From: Phocaeicola_A sp036804505
GTDB taxonomy: Bacteria; Bacteroidota; Bacteroidia; Bacteroidales; Bacteroidaceae
DNA: 64,000 nucleotides
Assembly (NCBI GenBank): GCA_036804505.1
Contig: DAIRSI010000014.1
Span: forward strand, 1-64,000
Reading direction: 5' to 3'
The translations under genes and the position numbers were made by a program. The stretch's first letter is position 1. Each line of letters opens with the position of its first letter. This document shows, piece after piece, positions 53,749 through 63,763 of the stretch. The notes under the pieces are model-generated. The model made no database searches. It saw nothing but the letters and a program-made list of their open reading frames with translations, and had not been told where the DNA came from.

Positions 53749-55269
53749 TTAGAGTTTGAATTTCTTGTTTTCTGGTTCAACGGATTCTTTCTTCATGATA
53801 ACCTGCATTTTCTTTACAATATCAGGGTGTTCTGCTGCAACATCATGGAGTTCCTTAATGTCCTTGTCCAAATCGAACAGTTGCATGGTGGTGTTTCCTG
53901 CTTTTATATCATCGAGAATACCTTTCCATTTACCCATTCTCACAGCTTTAGCTCCTTTTATTTCATTGAATTCCCAATAAAGATATTCATGTTCTTTCTG
54001 CTTGTTTTTTTGTCCTAACAGTGTTGGCATAAAATTGAGACCGTCTGTTGGCGGACACTTTACCCCTGTTAAAGCGGCAAAAGTAGGCATAAAGTCCTGA
54101 AAACTTCCGATGTGGGAAGATTCGCTGCCCGCTTTGATATGCCCTTTCCAACTCATTATGGTTGGTACTCTGATGCCCCCTTCATGAACAAAACATTTTC
54201 CCCATCCATATTCTGACTTGAAGATGCCTCCGCTGTTGAACCATGGGGAGTCCGAACCGCCGTTGAACGTAGGTCCGTTATCGGAGGTGAACACAAACAA
54301 CGTATTATCATATACGCCATCGGCTTTCAGTTTTGCCACGAGTTTCCCGATTTGTTCGTCAAAGTAACTTATCATGGCTGCATAGGTGGCGTGAGGATAG
54401 CGGCATGGAAGATAGCCGTTTTTGATGCTCGGCTTCTCATCCCCGAATTTCTTGACGTAGTATTTCACCCATCGTTCAGGTGCTTGAAGTGATACATGAG
54501 GCAATGGAGTGGTCCACATTACGAAGAAAGGATTGTGTTCATTCTTATCGACAAACTTCATCAGTGCATCGAATATAAAATCATTGGCATAGTCTTTTTG
54601 TTGGAAACGCGCGTAGTTGGCTTCATCGTTTGGATCTTCATCCTTTCCCAAAACGCCTTTGTGCGGATCCATCACTTTGTTTTGCAGATAGACACGTTCG
54701 TCATTGTCATAGAGAAATGCCGGATAATAGGTATGTGCCTGTCGTTGGCAATTGTATCCATAAAACTGGTTAAATCCTTGTTTCCCCGGCGTTCCTTCAG
54801 ATCCCGGATATCCTAATCCCCACTTACCAAAGCACCCTGTGATATAACCGGCTTTTTGCATGAGTTTGCCAAGAGTGAACGTTCCTGCCTTGAGAGGATA
54901 TTGGCCTTCCAGTTCTTTATGGACATACATCGAGTCATAGTCCTGTGTTGCTCCTCTTGACGCTATTTCGTCATTGCCACGAATCTGACTATGTCCCGTG
55001 TGAAGGCCGGTCATGAGCACGCAGCGTGCCGGTGCCGATACAGGTGAGCCTGAGTAGAATTGTGTAAACTTCATTCCTTGTTGCCTAAGGAAGTCTATGT
55101 TTGGAGTTTCAATCTTTTGCTGGCCATAACATTGTACATCGCCGTATCCGAGATCATCCATCAAAATGAAAACCACATTGGGACGCGGTGTTTTCGGTTG
55201 CTGTGCAAACATTGTTCCTACAGGAAGAAGTGAGCAGCCGACCATTAAATCAATTAAATTCCTTTTCAT
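53749..55269 (-). CDS. Type I sulfatase, serine-type (third of three)
   Basis: This 506-residue enzyme hydrolyses a sulfate ester on a glycan. The signal peptide ends at TMFAQQ. The metal site opens with FILMDDLGYGD. The maturation motif is S-A-P-A-R (78-82) followed by CVLMTG, so Ser78 is the residue to be oxidised to formylglycine by an anaerobic sulfatase-maturating enzyme. HVS in TTPLPHVSLQAPE and FVFTSDNGPTFNGG fit the type I family. The C-terminal lid reads KDIKELHDVAAEHPDIV. It is the last gene of the sulfatase row and is followed by a terminator. It is most like the middle sulfatase. Confidence 0.94.
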   Translation of the reverse strand: MKRNLIDLMVGCSLLPVGTMFAQQPKTPRPNVVFILMDDLGYGDVQCYGQQKIETPNIDFLRQQGMKFTQFYSGSPVSAPARCVLMTGLHTGHSQIRGNDEIASRGATQDYDSMYVHKELEGQYPLKAGTFTLGKLMQKAGYITGCFGKWGLGYPGSEGTPGKQGFNQFYGYNCQRQAHTYYPAFLYDNDERVYLQNKVMDPHKGVLGKDEDPNDEANYARFQQKDYANDFIFDALMKFVDKNEHNPFFVMWTTPLPHVSLQAPERWVKYYVKKFGDEKPSIKNGYLPCRYPHATYAAMISYFDEQIGKLVAKLKADGVYDNTLFVFTSDNGPTFNGGSDSPWFNSGGIFKSEYGWGKCFVHEGGIRVPTIMSWKGHIKAGSESSHIGSFQDFMPTFAALTGVKCPPTDGLNFMPTLLGQKNKQKEHEYLYWEFNEIKGAKAVRMGKWKGILDDIKAGNTTMQLFDLDKDIKELHDVAAEHPDIVKKMQVIMKKESVEPENKKFKL

Positions 55270-55281
55270 AATATTTTCTTT

Positions 55282-56814
55282 TTATTTTTTTGGTAAAGTC
55301 ACCTGGAACAATTCGTTGGGCCTGTGTTCATGATAGATGATGTCGACCATGCGATTCACTATATCAGGATGTTGTAGTGCCACATTATTGTCTTCATGAA
55401 GGTCACTAGCCAAATCATATAGATATGGAGTCCCTTTTTTAACAACCAGTTTCCAATTGTTCATGCGTACTCCTATTTGATCTGTTTCATGAAATTCCCA
55501 ATACAGATATTCGTGGTTTTGCTGATGGGTTTCATCACCTAGCAGTGTCGGGGCAAAGGAAATTCCATCAAAGCAGTCCTCTTTGATTTTTTTGTTAAGA
55601 TATTTCCCGGGAAACTTTTTATCTCCCAGCAAATCGCAGAATGTTGGCATAATATCATAGAATGCCAGTTGATGATCATTCACGGTTCCTGCTTTCACTT
55701 TCTCCGGCCAACGTACAATAAAAGGAATTCTTATTCCACCCTCATAGCATTGACGCTTTAGCCCGCGTAATTTTCCGTCGCGGCCGAAGAATTCAGGATC
55801 TGCACCTCCTTCCTCGTGAGGACCGTTATCACTGCTGAAGATTACCAATGTATTTTTGTCGAGTCCCTTTTCTTTGAGTTTGGCAAGAATCTCTCCTACA
55901 TAAGCATCCAGACGGGTAATCATGCCGGCAAATTCTGCATGGGTGTGTTCCACGGCATTGTAGCGACTATCTTCGCTCCCTCCCCATGTTTTATCGGTAA
56001 AGAATTGTTTCTTATAGTGTTTCAAAATAGAGTCATTGGGTTGTGCCAGTTCTGCGTGGGGCAATGTATAGGTGAAAAATCCGTAGAATGGTTGTTTCCC
56101 GTTCTGATTGTCAAGCCATTTCAAGGCTTCCTGATGAATCATGTCGGCAGAATATTGCGGACGCTTGTTGTAATCGTCACCAAACATAGGATGCTTGATG
56201 TTGTCATCAAGAACGATACGGATGGTTTTGGTATCACCTTTCGACTTGCTGAATCGGTTTAAGAAGTTCGGATAGTAGAGATGTGCCTGAAACTGACAGA
56301 TATAGCCGTAGAACTCGTCAATACCACGTGTTTCGGGGGTTGAGCAGGAACCTTCATAGCCTCCAGCCCATTTGCCGAACATTCCTGTGGTGTAACCGTT
56401 TTTCTTCATTATTTCGGGTAGGATGATGTGGTCGGGATCATAGGGCTCCTGTCCTACTACTGAATAATCGGTGTTATCGCCGTATTTCATTGTAGGGGAT
56501 TGTCCCCAATACTCTTTGTTTCCACGCACATGTGTATGTCCGGAATTCTGTCCGGTCATTAGAGTGGCGCGTGAGGGTGCACTGACGGGACTTCCGGCGT
56601 ATGCTTGCGTGAAGAGCATGCCTTCTTGGGCCATTCGGTCCAGATTGGGGGTTTGAATGTACTTTTGTCCGTAGCAACTCAAATCGCCATATCCCATGTC
56701 ATCACATAGAATGAAGATGATATTGGGTTTGTTGTCTTTAGGAGCAGCCTGGAGTGTAGAAGTCGAAACGGTCAGCAGACCGGTGTAGAAAAAAAAATGT
56801 CCGGTTTTGTTCAT
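55282..56814 (-). CDS. Type I sulfatase, serine-type (second of three)
   Basis: This encodes 510 residues. A signal peptide ends near STLQAAP. The metal-binding FILCDDMGYGD is at 34-44. The formylglycine motif is S-A-P-S-R with Ser78, followed by ATLMTG. FSSDNGPHEEGG carries further metal ligands. The regions around TGMFGKWAGGYEGS and DEFYGYICQFQAHLYYPNFL are shared with its neighbour, so the two arose by duplication. Gaps of 12 and 9 bases join it to the flanking sulfatases in one operon. The sulfate position on the glycan cannot be read from sequence. Confidence 0.94.
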   Translation of the reverse strand: MNKTGHFFFYTGLLTVSTSTLQAAPKDNKPNIIFILCDDMGYGDLSCYGQKYIQTPNLDRMAQEGMLFTQAYAGSPVSAPSRATLMTGQNSGHTHVRGNKEYWGQSPTMKYGDNTDYSVVGQEPYDPDHIILPEIMKKNGYTTGMFGKWAGGYEGSCSTPETRGIDEFYGYICQFQAHLYYPNFLNRFSKSKGDTKTIRIVLDDNIKHPMFGDDYNKRPQYSADMIHQEALKWLDNQNGKQPFYGFFTYTLPHAELAQPNDSILKHYKKQFFTDKTWGGSEDSRYNAVEHTHAEFAGMITRLDAYVGEILAKLKEKGLDKNTLVIFSSDNGPHEEGGADPEFFGRDGKLRGLKRQCYEGGIRIPFIVRWPEKVKAGTVNDHQLAFYDIMPTFCDLLGDKKFPGKYLNKKIKEDCFDGISFAPTLLGDETHQQNHEYLYWEFHETDQIGVRMNNWKLVVKKGTPYLYDLASDLHEDNNVALQHPDIVNRMVDIIYHEHRPNELFQVTLPKK

Positions 56815-56823
56815 ATCATTTAT

Positions 56824-58197
56824 TTATTTAGGTTGCGGAATAGGTGCGTGTTCCTTATTTATCCATGTATTAAGTCTGGTTAAAAGATATTTGACTTTCG
56901 CCTCATTCGTTTCAGCCAGATTAATCTTCTCTGAAGGGTCATTCTTTAAATTATAGAGTTCCTTGCTGTCATCCTCATAATTTTTTATGAGTTTCCATCC
57001 TTTATCTATAATGACGGATACGGGACGGGTCCTGAATTTCAAGTCATGGGTCTCAGCATTGCCTCCTTCCAGATAGGCCGGGAAATGAAAGAAAAGAGAA
57101 CGGTCCGTCAGATACTTTTTTTTGTTCTTGTTTAGGAAAGGAAGAAGACTTAGCCCGTCCAGTTGCTTACCCGGTTTTGCTCCTGCAACTTCCACAAGTG
57201 TAGGATAAAGGTCCAATTGGGAAACAGGCACGTCAAATTCTTTTCCTCCTTCATAACGCCCTTTCATATAGATGATGAAAGGTTCGCGTATGCCTCCTTC
57301 ATAGAAAGAGCCTTTGCCGGCACGCAAGGGTGTCTGATGCGAAATATCATAAACCCCTCCGTTATCGGAAGTGAAAATAATCAGAGTGTTTTCTGATATG
57401 CCATTGCGTTCCACAGCATTCAATATGCTTCCAACGCTCTTGTCCATATTTTCCACCATGGCAGCATATACCGGGTTGAAATGGTCTTTTGTCGCTGCTT
57501 TCGTCTTGTATTTTTCTACCAGGTCTTTCTTTGCTTCCAAAGGAGTGTGTACGGCGTATGTTGCGTAGTAAAGAAAGAACGGACGTTCTTTGCCGACGGT
57601 ATCCAGATAGACTTCCGCTTCGTGTGCAAGACGGTCCATCAGATATTCTCCTTTTGGCCCGTCTTTCAGGTTTTTGTTATGATAAGGAGAAAAATAGGTG
57701 GATGGGTTTCCGGCATGATTTCCGGCAATGTTTACGTCCATACCTTGTTGCAAGGGATTGTATCCGATGTGCCACTTGCCGATGTGACATGTTTTGTAAC
57801 CCGCATTTTTGAGTGCTTGCGGCAATGTAACAATGCTAAGGTCTAGCACTGATTTGTTGGGACATGGAATGAGTTTCCTGTCTTCCGGTTTGCCTCTGTC
57901 GGGTGGATCTACAGTGTAGACCCCGTGTCGCGGAGTATTCATTCCGCTCAACAGGCATGCTCTGCTTGGCGAACTGTTGGATGCTCCTGCATAAGCATAT
58001 CTGAAATTTAGACCTTTGGCATGAAGTGCATTAATATTAGGAGTCTCGTAATAGGTGCTTCCGTTATATTGCACATCCGCCCAGCCCAAATCATCGATGT
58101 TGATAAGAATGATATTGGGAGTTCTGTGTTGAGCAAAAGAAATCGTGCTCAGGGAAAACAGTGAACAACCCAATAATATGTTTGATATATTCTTCAT
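56824..58197 (-). CDS. Type I sulfatase, serine-type (first of three)
   Basis: This encodes 457 residues, shorter than the other two and clearly of a different subfamily. The signal peptide ends at ISFAQ. NIDDLGWADVQ opens the metal site. The maturation motif is S-S-P-S-R (75-79) with LLSG in place of LTG. HIGKWHIGY and TSDNGGVYD provide further active-site residues. It stands first in the sulfatase row, after the SusD gene, with its own -7 box. Different sulfatase subfamilies in one locus suggest a glycan carrying sulfates at more than one position, such as host mucin or a glycosaminoglycan. Confidence 0.93.
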   Translation of the reverse strand: MKNISNILLGCSLFSLSTISFAQHRTPNIILINIDDLGWADVQYNGSTYYETPNINALHAKGLNFRYAYAGASNSSPSRACLLSGMNTPRHGVYTVDPPDRGKPEDRKLIPCPNKSVLDLSIVTLPQALKNAGYKTCHIGKWHIGYNPLQQGMDVNIAGNHAGNPSTYFSPYHNKNLKDGPKGEYLMDRLAHEAEVYLDTVGKERPFFLYYATYAVHTPLEAKKDLVEKYKTKAATKDHFNPVYAAMVENMDKSVGSILNAVERNGISENTLIIFTSDNGGVYDISHQTPLRAGKGSFYEGGIREPFIIYMKGRYEGGKEFDVPVSQLDLYPTLVEVAGAKPGKQLDGLSLLPFLNKNKKKYLTDRSLFFHFPAYLEGGNAETHDLKFRTRPVSVIIDKGWKLIKNYEDDSKELYNLKNDPSEKINLAETNEAKVKYLLTRLNTWINKEHAPIPQPK

Positions 58198-58212
58198 GAT
58201 GGTATTATAAAT

Positions 58213-58255
58213 AAGGGCAAAGATATGAAATTTTGCAATTACTTTCTTTGCCCTT
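58213..58255 (-). promoter_or_regulatory. Inverted repeat with embedded -7 box between SusD and the sulfatases
   Basis: AAGGGCAAAGA (58213-58223) is the exact reverse complement of 58245-58255, with a 21-base loop. The minus strand also reads TATCTTTG at 58225-58218, so the -7 box sits in the arm nearer the sulfatase gene. The predicted start is near 58211, 14 bases before the ATG at 58197. The hairpin may attenuate SusC/D transcripts while the box starts a separate sulfatase transcript. Confidence 0.6.
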
Positions 58256-58276
58256 CTTTTAGAAAACTAAATCTTT

Positions 58277-60205
58277 TTACCAGCCTTCATTTTGCGATAA
58301 AGTCGGATTCAAAAGAATTTCAGTGGTAGGTACCTGATAGAGATAATATTTTTCAAGCCACCCCTTTCCTTCCGTTACAGGATTGTTGAAAAGATATACA
58401 TACCCTTCTGTCATGGTTCCATCATCGGCATATCCGGTTTTTTCATTCAAGAGATTCAAACCTGCTGCTTTTGCAAACGCCTTGGTGCTCCAAATGCCTT
58501 TCGGTGTCTTGTTCAGGAACCATGGAGCCATGCGCCAGCGGCGGACATCATAGAATCCGAAGCCTTCTCCCATTAGTTCCACAATGCGTTCCCTGCGAAT
58601 TTCCCAAAGAACAGGATCTACTTGTATGCCGGCTGTATTGCCTTTCGGATAATAGTATGGACGGTTCGGGTCGAAGTTGGCATCTATCTCACTGACTGTC
58701 ATATTGGCAACTCCGGCACGGGCACGAAGCTTGTTGATGGTTTTGTCGGCTATAGTTTGAGTGAAATTTCCTGCTTCGAAGTGTGCTTCGGCATCATTCA
58801 GCAGAATTTCTTCAATCTTGAAGATAGGTTTGTCTGCTGTATTCAGAGTTCCTTGATTGGAATTGGTTTCCCAGGCATTGTAGTTTTTCCAGAAATAATA
58901 ACCTGAACGGCAGGTAACAAATGCGCCTACTCCCAGTCTTGGAACGGATGGAACCAGATTAGCTCCCCAGTTTTGGGCAGGAAGGCGTTTCATGCCTGTT
59001 CCCGGGTTACTGCAGGTGGTATTGGCACCCATGATGTCAATATATTCTCTGTCGGCCGCATTGGCTGTGTAAGTCCATGTGCGGTAGCCTTCCGGTCCGG
59101 AGCCTGCTTTCACTGTGTAAGGAGGCATAACAACCTGATAGAAACGGGGATCTCTGTTGCGGAATGTAGTGTACATGCTCTTGTCACCATAGTATCCTGA
59201 AGATGCGTTGGCAATGGGCTTGCCGTTTTTCATCAGATATAAATCAACTGTGGATTGGTTCATTTCCGTGTAAGCAGAAGATGTATGTTCGAAGTGACTG
59301 AAGTTCTGTGTCGCAATATCTTTTACATATTCCTTGTAAAGGATGATGCCCGGAACTTTACTCAAATCTTCTGTCGTCCACATTTCACCATATCCTGATG
59401 CAGGAGACTTATCGGTTCCTGTATAAAGTGTAGGATACGAAGCCATCAATAATTCTGATGTACGGATACATTCTGAAAGGTATTTGTCATAATCGCCCAG
59501 TTGATGGTATTTTCTCCAGGTAGCTTCGCGCAAGCAGAAGCGGGAAATGGCGGCCCGCACACAATCCTGATTGATTGTATTTGCGCCATCCTGAGACTTG
59601 AAGTTCCCAATGTTCTGTTCTGCCCACTGAAGGCGTGTCAGCACGCTGTCGGCAACAATCTTACGTTCTGTGCGTGCTCCATAAGCATCCGGCGAATTTT
59701 CAGAAAGTACGGTGTTCACCCAAGGCACATCTCCAAAGCGGTTGATGAGCTCCATGTACCAGAATTCATGGAAAAAGTAGCCAACGGCTTTCCAGTGGTT
59801 CTTCTCGGCCTGGGTCATGTTGGATTTGTCAATGTGAGAAAGCATCAGATTTACACGACGGATGTAGGAAAAATCCCATCCGTTGCCTGAAGCAATACTG
59901 CTCACTGTCTGATAAGCAAAGCGGTTGGCTGTACCTTCTCTTTTGTCTTCCAGATATCCGGCATCCATGTCTCCCAGATAGCAGGAGTTTTCACCGATGT
60001 AGTTTATGGCGGTACCTATATTGGTATTGCTGAACATTTCATAGCAAGGCCATGTAAATGCCTTGAAGTTATCATAAGTGCTGAAAGCATTTTCTTCGGT
60101 CAAGTCGGTCACAGGATATTTATCCAGAAAACTGTCATTGCATCCTGTAAAGACGAACCCGGCCGATACAATAAATAGTGATATTATCTTTTTCATATTT
60201 TTCAA
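58277..60205 (-). CDS. SusD-family glycan-binding lipoprotein of the sulfatase locus
   Basis: This encodes 642 residues. The lipobox FTGC gives a lipidated Cys22, followed by NDSFLDKYP, the typical start of mature SusD proteins. SusD_N features include WKAVGYFFHEFWYMELINRFGDVPWVNTVL; the RagB/SusD C-terminal part includes EILLNDAEAHFEAGN, INKLRARAGVANM and RRERIVELMGEGFGFYDVRRW. It caps the SusC pore at the cell surface. It lies nine bases after the SusC stop, in one operon with it. An ATG three codons inside (MKKIISLF) could be the start instead. Confidence 0.95.
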   Translation of the reverse strand: MKNMKKIISLFIVSAGFVFTGCNDSFLDKYPVTDLTEENAFSTYDNFKAFTWPCYEMFSNTNIGTAINYIGENSCYLGDMDAGYLEDKREGTANRFAYQTVSSIASGNGWDFSYIRRVNLMLSHIDKSNMTQAEKNHWKAVGYFFHEFWYMELINRFGDVPWVNTVLSENSPDAYGARTERKIVADSVLTRLQWAEQNIGNFKSQDGANTINQDCVRAAISRFCLREATWRKYHQLGDYDKYLSECIRTSELLMASYPTLYTGTDKSPASGYGEMWTTEDLSKVPGIILYKEYVKDIATQNFSHFEHTSSAYTEMNQSTVDLYLMKNGKPIANASSGYYGDKSMYTTFRNRDPRFYQVVMPPYTVKAGSGPEGYRTWTYTANAADREYIDIMGANTTCSNPGTGMKRLPAQNWGANLVPSVPRLGVGAFVTCRSGYYFWKNYNAWETNSNQGTLNTADKPIFKIEEILLNDAEAHFEAGNFTQTIADKTINKLRARAGVANMTVSEIDANFDPNRPYYYPKGNTAGIQVDPVLWEIRRERIVELMGEGFGFYDVRRWRMAPWFLNKTPKGIWSTKAFAKAAGLNLLNEKTGYADDGTMTEGYVYLFNNPVTEGKGWLEKYYLYQVPTTEILLNPTLSQNEGW

Positions 60206-60214
60206 TGTTATAGA

Positions 60215-63200
60215 TTAGAAAGTTAGATTACATCCAAACGAAATCGTTCGATACAAAGGATAGTTCCAACTGAGTGTTTCAGGATCGATACCTTTTCTCA
60301 GTGAGGTGAACGTTGCAAGATTTTCTATACTGACAAAAGCTTTGGCGGATTGCAATGAGATTGTCTTGAGCCATACTTTGGGTACTGTGTATGAAAGCGA
60401 TACATTCTTGATGCGCAGGTAGGATGTATTGGACAAATATCTGTCGGACACCCGGTAATTGGAACCAGAGTTTCCATAACTGCCGTATATACGTGGATAC
60501 TTGGCATTGGGATTCTGAGCTGTGTAATCGCCGTTGGCTGCATCGGTAGGTCTCCAATAATCTTCCGTTCCTTTGTATAACCCGATGAATTTAGGATCGT
60601 TGTACAAAGGGAACATGATATTGTTGGCAATCCAATTGTCGCGTTTGCCGACTCCCTGCAAGTAGATATTCAAATCAAAGCCTGCATAATTTGCTCCCAA
60701 TGAGATTCCATACAGCCAGCGAGGCTGACTGTTACCGATAATCTTGCGGTCGCCTGGATTGTCCTTAGTATTGTTTCCTGAAGTTATCAGATTTGTGCCT
60801 TGATCATCGTCCATCAGGTTCTTGAATTTTACATCTCCGGGACGTGGATTGTATCCGTTGAGTGCAGTCACACCGTCTTTCAGTTTCCAGGTTGATGTAC
60901 TTTCAAAATCATCTACTGTATAATAACCATCGGTGACATAGCCCCAGATTTCTCCAAGTTTTTGTCCTTCGTAATAGCTGCTCAACAGTTTGGAGTCATT
61001 GGCATCATATTTGGTTATCTTGGACGTGTAATCCGTGATATTGATTCCTATGCGGTAACCCAATTTGTTTATTTTCCCATTCCAGTTCACTGCCAGTTCC
61101 CATCCTTTGGTGCGCATGTCGGCAGTATTCTGATAAGGAGCGCTGGCGCCTACTACAGACGGAAGTTCCACACCGGGTGCGAGCATTCCTTTGGTATCGC
61201 GTTGGTACCAGTCGAAAGTTCCGTTCAGGCGGTTGTTGAATAAAGCAAAGTCCATACCGAAATCAAGTGTATAGACTTTTTCCCAAGTAAAGTTGCTTCG
61301 TACCAGTGACGGGATGGAAGTAACAGCTGTTACATAGTTTCCTCCCGACAGCCAGCCACTGTACTTGTTGTTGATGCTCATGGTTGGAGTGTAGGAATAG
61401 GAAGCAATGTTCTGATTTCCGATAGAACCGTATGAGCCTCTCAGCTTCAGCTGGTCCAGCCATGTCCGTGTGGGCTTCATGAAACTTTCTTCAGCCAATT
61501 GCCATCCTGCAGATATGGAGGGGAAAAAGCCGAAACGGTTACTTTTTGGAAATTTGGAAGATCCGTCATAACGACCGTTTACTTCCAGCAGATATCTGTC
61601 AAGGTAATTATAGTTTACACGGAAGAAACCTCCGCGAACGGTATAATCGTTGTAATTGTCGGCTACCTTGATGGTTGATGTTCCGGATGCCATGGCAGGT
61701 ACTTCGGTAACAGCCTGAGCATAGGAGTATGCATCCATTCCTTCATAGTAATGGGATTCCTGATTGAAGCCGGCCATCAATTTGAAGTGGTGATTGGACA
61801 TCAAGTCGAAACGGTAGGTTCCGTAAACATTGAATGCATTATAGTTGGTGTATTCCTTGTTCTTGTACAGATAATCTGTTGCAGGAACGGTAACTACACC
61901 CGCCTGAATATTGGCATAAGTATATTTTCCCGTGTAGTAATTGTAATCATTTTCATTACGGTCGAATGTATATTCGAATACTCCTTCAAAGCCTTTGAAG
62001 GGCTTGATGATTGATTTCAGGAATATTCTTGGATTGTCCACTAATGTGGATGACGTGTTGCAGTTTAATAATTGGGAACGAGGAGTTTCGCCCGGCAATT
62101 CAGTGCTTGCTCCTGAAATGGATGTAGGGAACAATCCTTCGGGATAGTAAGATACAAGTCGTGTTCCATATACTGAACCTAAGGCCGAAGAAGGCAGGTT
62201 CTTCTTGCTGTGTGCATAGCTTACGGTTGCTTCCTGAGTAAACCAAGGTGTCACATCTGCCGAAATGAAAGCATTGAAAGTCATACGGTTGAACTTGTCT
62301 TTATCAGTGATGAGGACACCGTTGCTTGATACGGCACTTCCGGAAAGACGATAACGGAGTTTATCCGTACCTCCGCTTGCCGAAACATTATGTGTCATCT
62401 GAAAGCTATTGGTGAGCATGTCCTTGATCAAGTCTTTTTCATGCAGGAAGTAAACGGCGCCGTCTGTATCCTTGAACATACCGTCGCCTACTGTATTGAT
62501 GGAACTTGGGTCTTTTCTGTATTGAGCCAGGTATTCTCTCCATTTGGTTACGCTCGGTGAACCCATTGTCCAGAATTGATCACCATAGACTTCATAATAG
62601 GCCGAAAGATAATCGTCCAAAGTAGATTGTTGCGGAAGATTCACTGCATTTCCAAAAGCAAAATTGTTATTGTAATTCAATGTGAAATCAGTTTTGTTTT
62701 GAGGACGCTTTGTCGTTATCAGAATAACGCCTCCGGCTGCTCTGGCTCCGTAGATGGCTGAAGAAGCTGCATCCTTCAGAACCGTTACAGTCTCTATGTC
62801 TTCAGGGTTGATCATATCGATATCTCCCTCCACGTTGTCAATCAATACGAGAGGACTAATGGTTGAACCGCTGCCGATGGAATAGGATCCGCGGATGCGG
62901 AAGGATTTGGAAGCTCCGGGAGCATTACCCCCACTGCCTACGAACAATCCGGGAACAGTTCCTTGCAATGCATCGGATGCACTGATAATAGGGCGATTGC
63001 CTACTACATCGTCCATCTTGACGGATGATACAGACCCTGTGAGGTTTGCTTTCTTTTGGCTGCCGTAACCTACAACGACTACTTCGTCCAGAAGTTTTGT
63101 GTCTTCGGCTAAAGTGACTTTAATGGCGTTTTTTCCGGAAACTTTCACTTCCTGACTGGCATAGCCTATATAGGAAATGGTGAGTACCGAACCGGATGAC

Positions 63201-63721
63201 ACTTCCATATTGAATTCACCGTCCACGTTTGTGATAGTTCCATTTGTAGGACTTCCTTTTTCTCTGACGGTGGCTCCAACAATAGGTTCACCTTTGACAT
63301 CCGTAATGACACCCTTCACTTTATGGTTGCCTTGTTGTTGCGTCGAATGCTCGGCAGGTGAAAGAATAATGTGGTTTCCCTCAATTGAATATTTGACAGA
63401 TCCCTTGAACACTTCTGCCAATACGTCTCCAATGGCTTTGTTGGAGGCATTCAGGTTAATGACCCGGTCTACATTTACAGACTTGTTGTTGTAAACAAAA
63501 TAATAACCGGTTTGTTTTTCAATAGCATTGAGAGCTTTTTCAATGGTCACTTGCTTTAAATTAAGTGAAACCGATCCTACTTGAGAATATACCGCCATGG
63601 CCTTTATGTTGAAAAGGACTGCAAGCAGTATGGCAAGAATAAATCTCATTTGTAGGAGTGTTTTGTGCTTTTGGAGCCTTGTAAGACTTTTTAAGCACAC
63701 AGAATTTTTTTTAGATTCCAT
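60215..63721 (-). CDS. SusC-family TonB-dependent transporter with STN signalling domain
   Basis: This encodes 1168 residues. After an unusually long N-terminal signal region (hydrophobic core about 27-44) comes an STN domain (about 50-120; VSLNLKQVTIEKALNAIEKQTGYYFVYNN). A CarboxypepD_reg-like domain follows (about 132-212), then the TonB-box region LDEVVVVGYGSQKK, a plug (VPGLFVGSGGNAPGASKSFRIRGSYS) and a barrel ending SFGCNLTF. The STN domain marks it as a signalling transporter that contacts a FecR anti-sigma factor, which is encoded about 7 kb away on the other strand. The candidate ECF promoter at 63764-63792 supports the start at 63721 over the later ATG of MRFILAIL. Confidence 0.95.
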   Translation of the reverse strand: MESKKNSVCLKSLTRLQKHKTLLQMRFILAILLAVLFNIKAMAVYSQVGSVSLNLKQVTIEKALNAIEKQTGYYFVYNNKSVNVDRVINLNASNKAIGDVLAEVFKGSVKYSIEGNHIILSPAEHSTQQQGNHKVKGVITDVKGEPIVGATVREKGSPTNGTITNVDGEFNMEVSSGSVLTISYIGYASQEVKVSGKNAIKVTLAEDTKLLDEVVVVGYGSQKKANLTGSVSSVKMDDVVGNRPIISASDALQGTVPGLFVGSGGNAPGASKSFRIRGSYSIGSGSTISPLVLIDNVEGDIDMINPEDIETVTVLKDAASSAIYGARAAGGVILITTKRPQNKTDFTLNYNNNFAFGNAVNLPQQSTLDDYLSAYYEVYGDQFWTMGSPSVTKWREYLAQYRKDPSSINTVGDGMFKDTDGAVYFLHEKDLIKDMLTNSFQMTHNVSASGGTDKLRYRLSGSAVSSNGVLITDKDKFNRMTFNAFISADVTPWFTQEATVSYAHSKKNLPSSALGSVYGTRLVSYYPEGLFPTSISGASTELPGETPRSQLLNCNTSSTLVDNPRIFLKSIIKPFKGFEGVFEYTFDRNENDYNYYTGKYTYANIQAGVVTVPATDYLYKNKEYTNYNAFNVYGTYRFDLMSNHHFKLMAGFNQESHYYEGMDAYSYAQAVTEVPAMASGTSTIKVADNYNDYTVRGGFFRVNYNYLDRYLLEVNGRYDGSSKFPKSNRFGFFPSISAGWQLAEESFMKPTRTWLDQLKLRGSYGSIGNQNIASYSYTPTMSINNKYSGWLSGGNYVTAVTSIPSLVRSNFTWEKVYTLDFGMDFALFNNRLNGTFDWYQRDTKGMLAPGVELPSVVGASAPYQNTADMRTKGWELAVNWNGKINKLGYRIGINITDYTSKITKYDANDSKLLSSYYEGQKLGEIWGYVTDGYYTVDDFESTSTWKLKDGVTALNGYNPRPGDVKFKNLMDDDQGTNLITSGNNTKDNPGDRKIIGNSQPRWLYGISLGANYAGFDLNIYLQGVGKRDNWIANNIMFPLYNDPKFIGLYKGTEDYWRPTDAANGDYTAQNPNAKYPRIYGSYGNSGSNYRVSDRYLSNTSYLRIKNVSLSYTVPKVWLKTISLQSAKAFVSIENLATFTSLRKGIDPETLSWNYPLYRTISFGCNLTF

Positions 63722-63763
63722 TCTCTTGTTTTTAAGGTTAATAATTCTATCAGTTTATATTTT

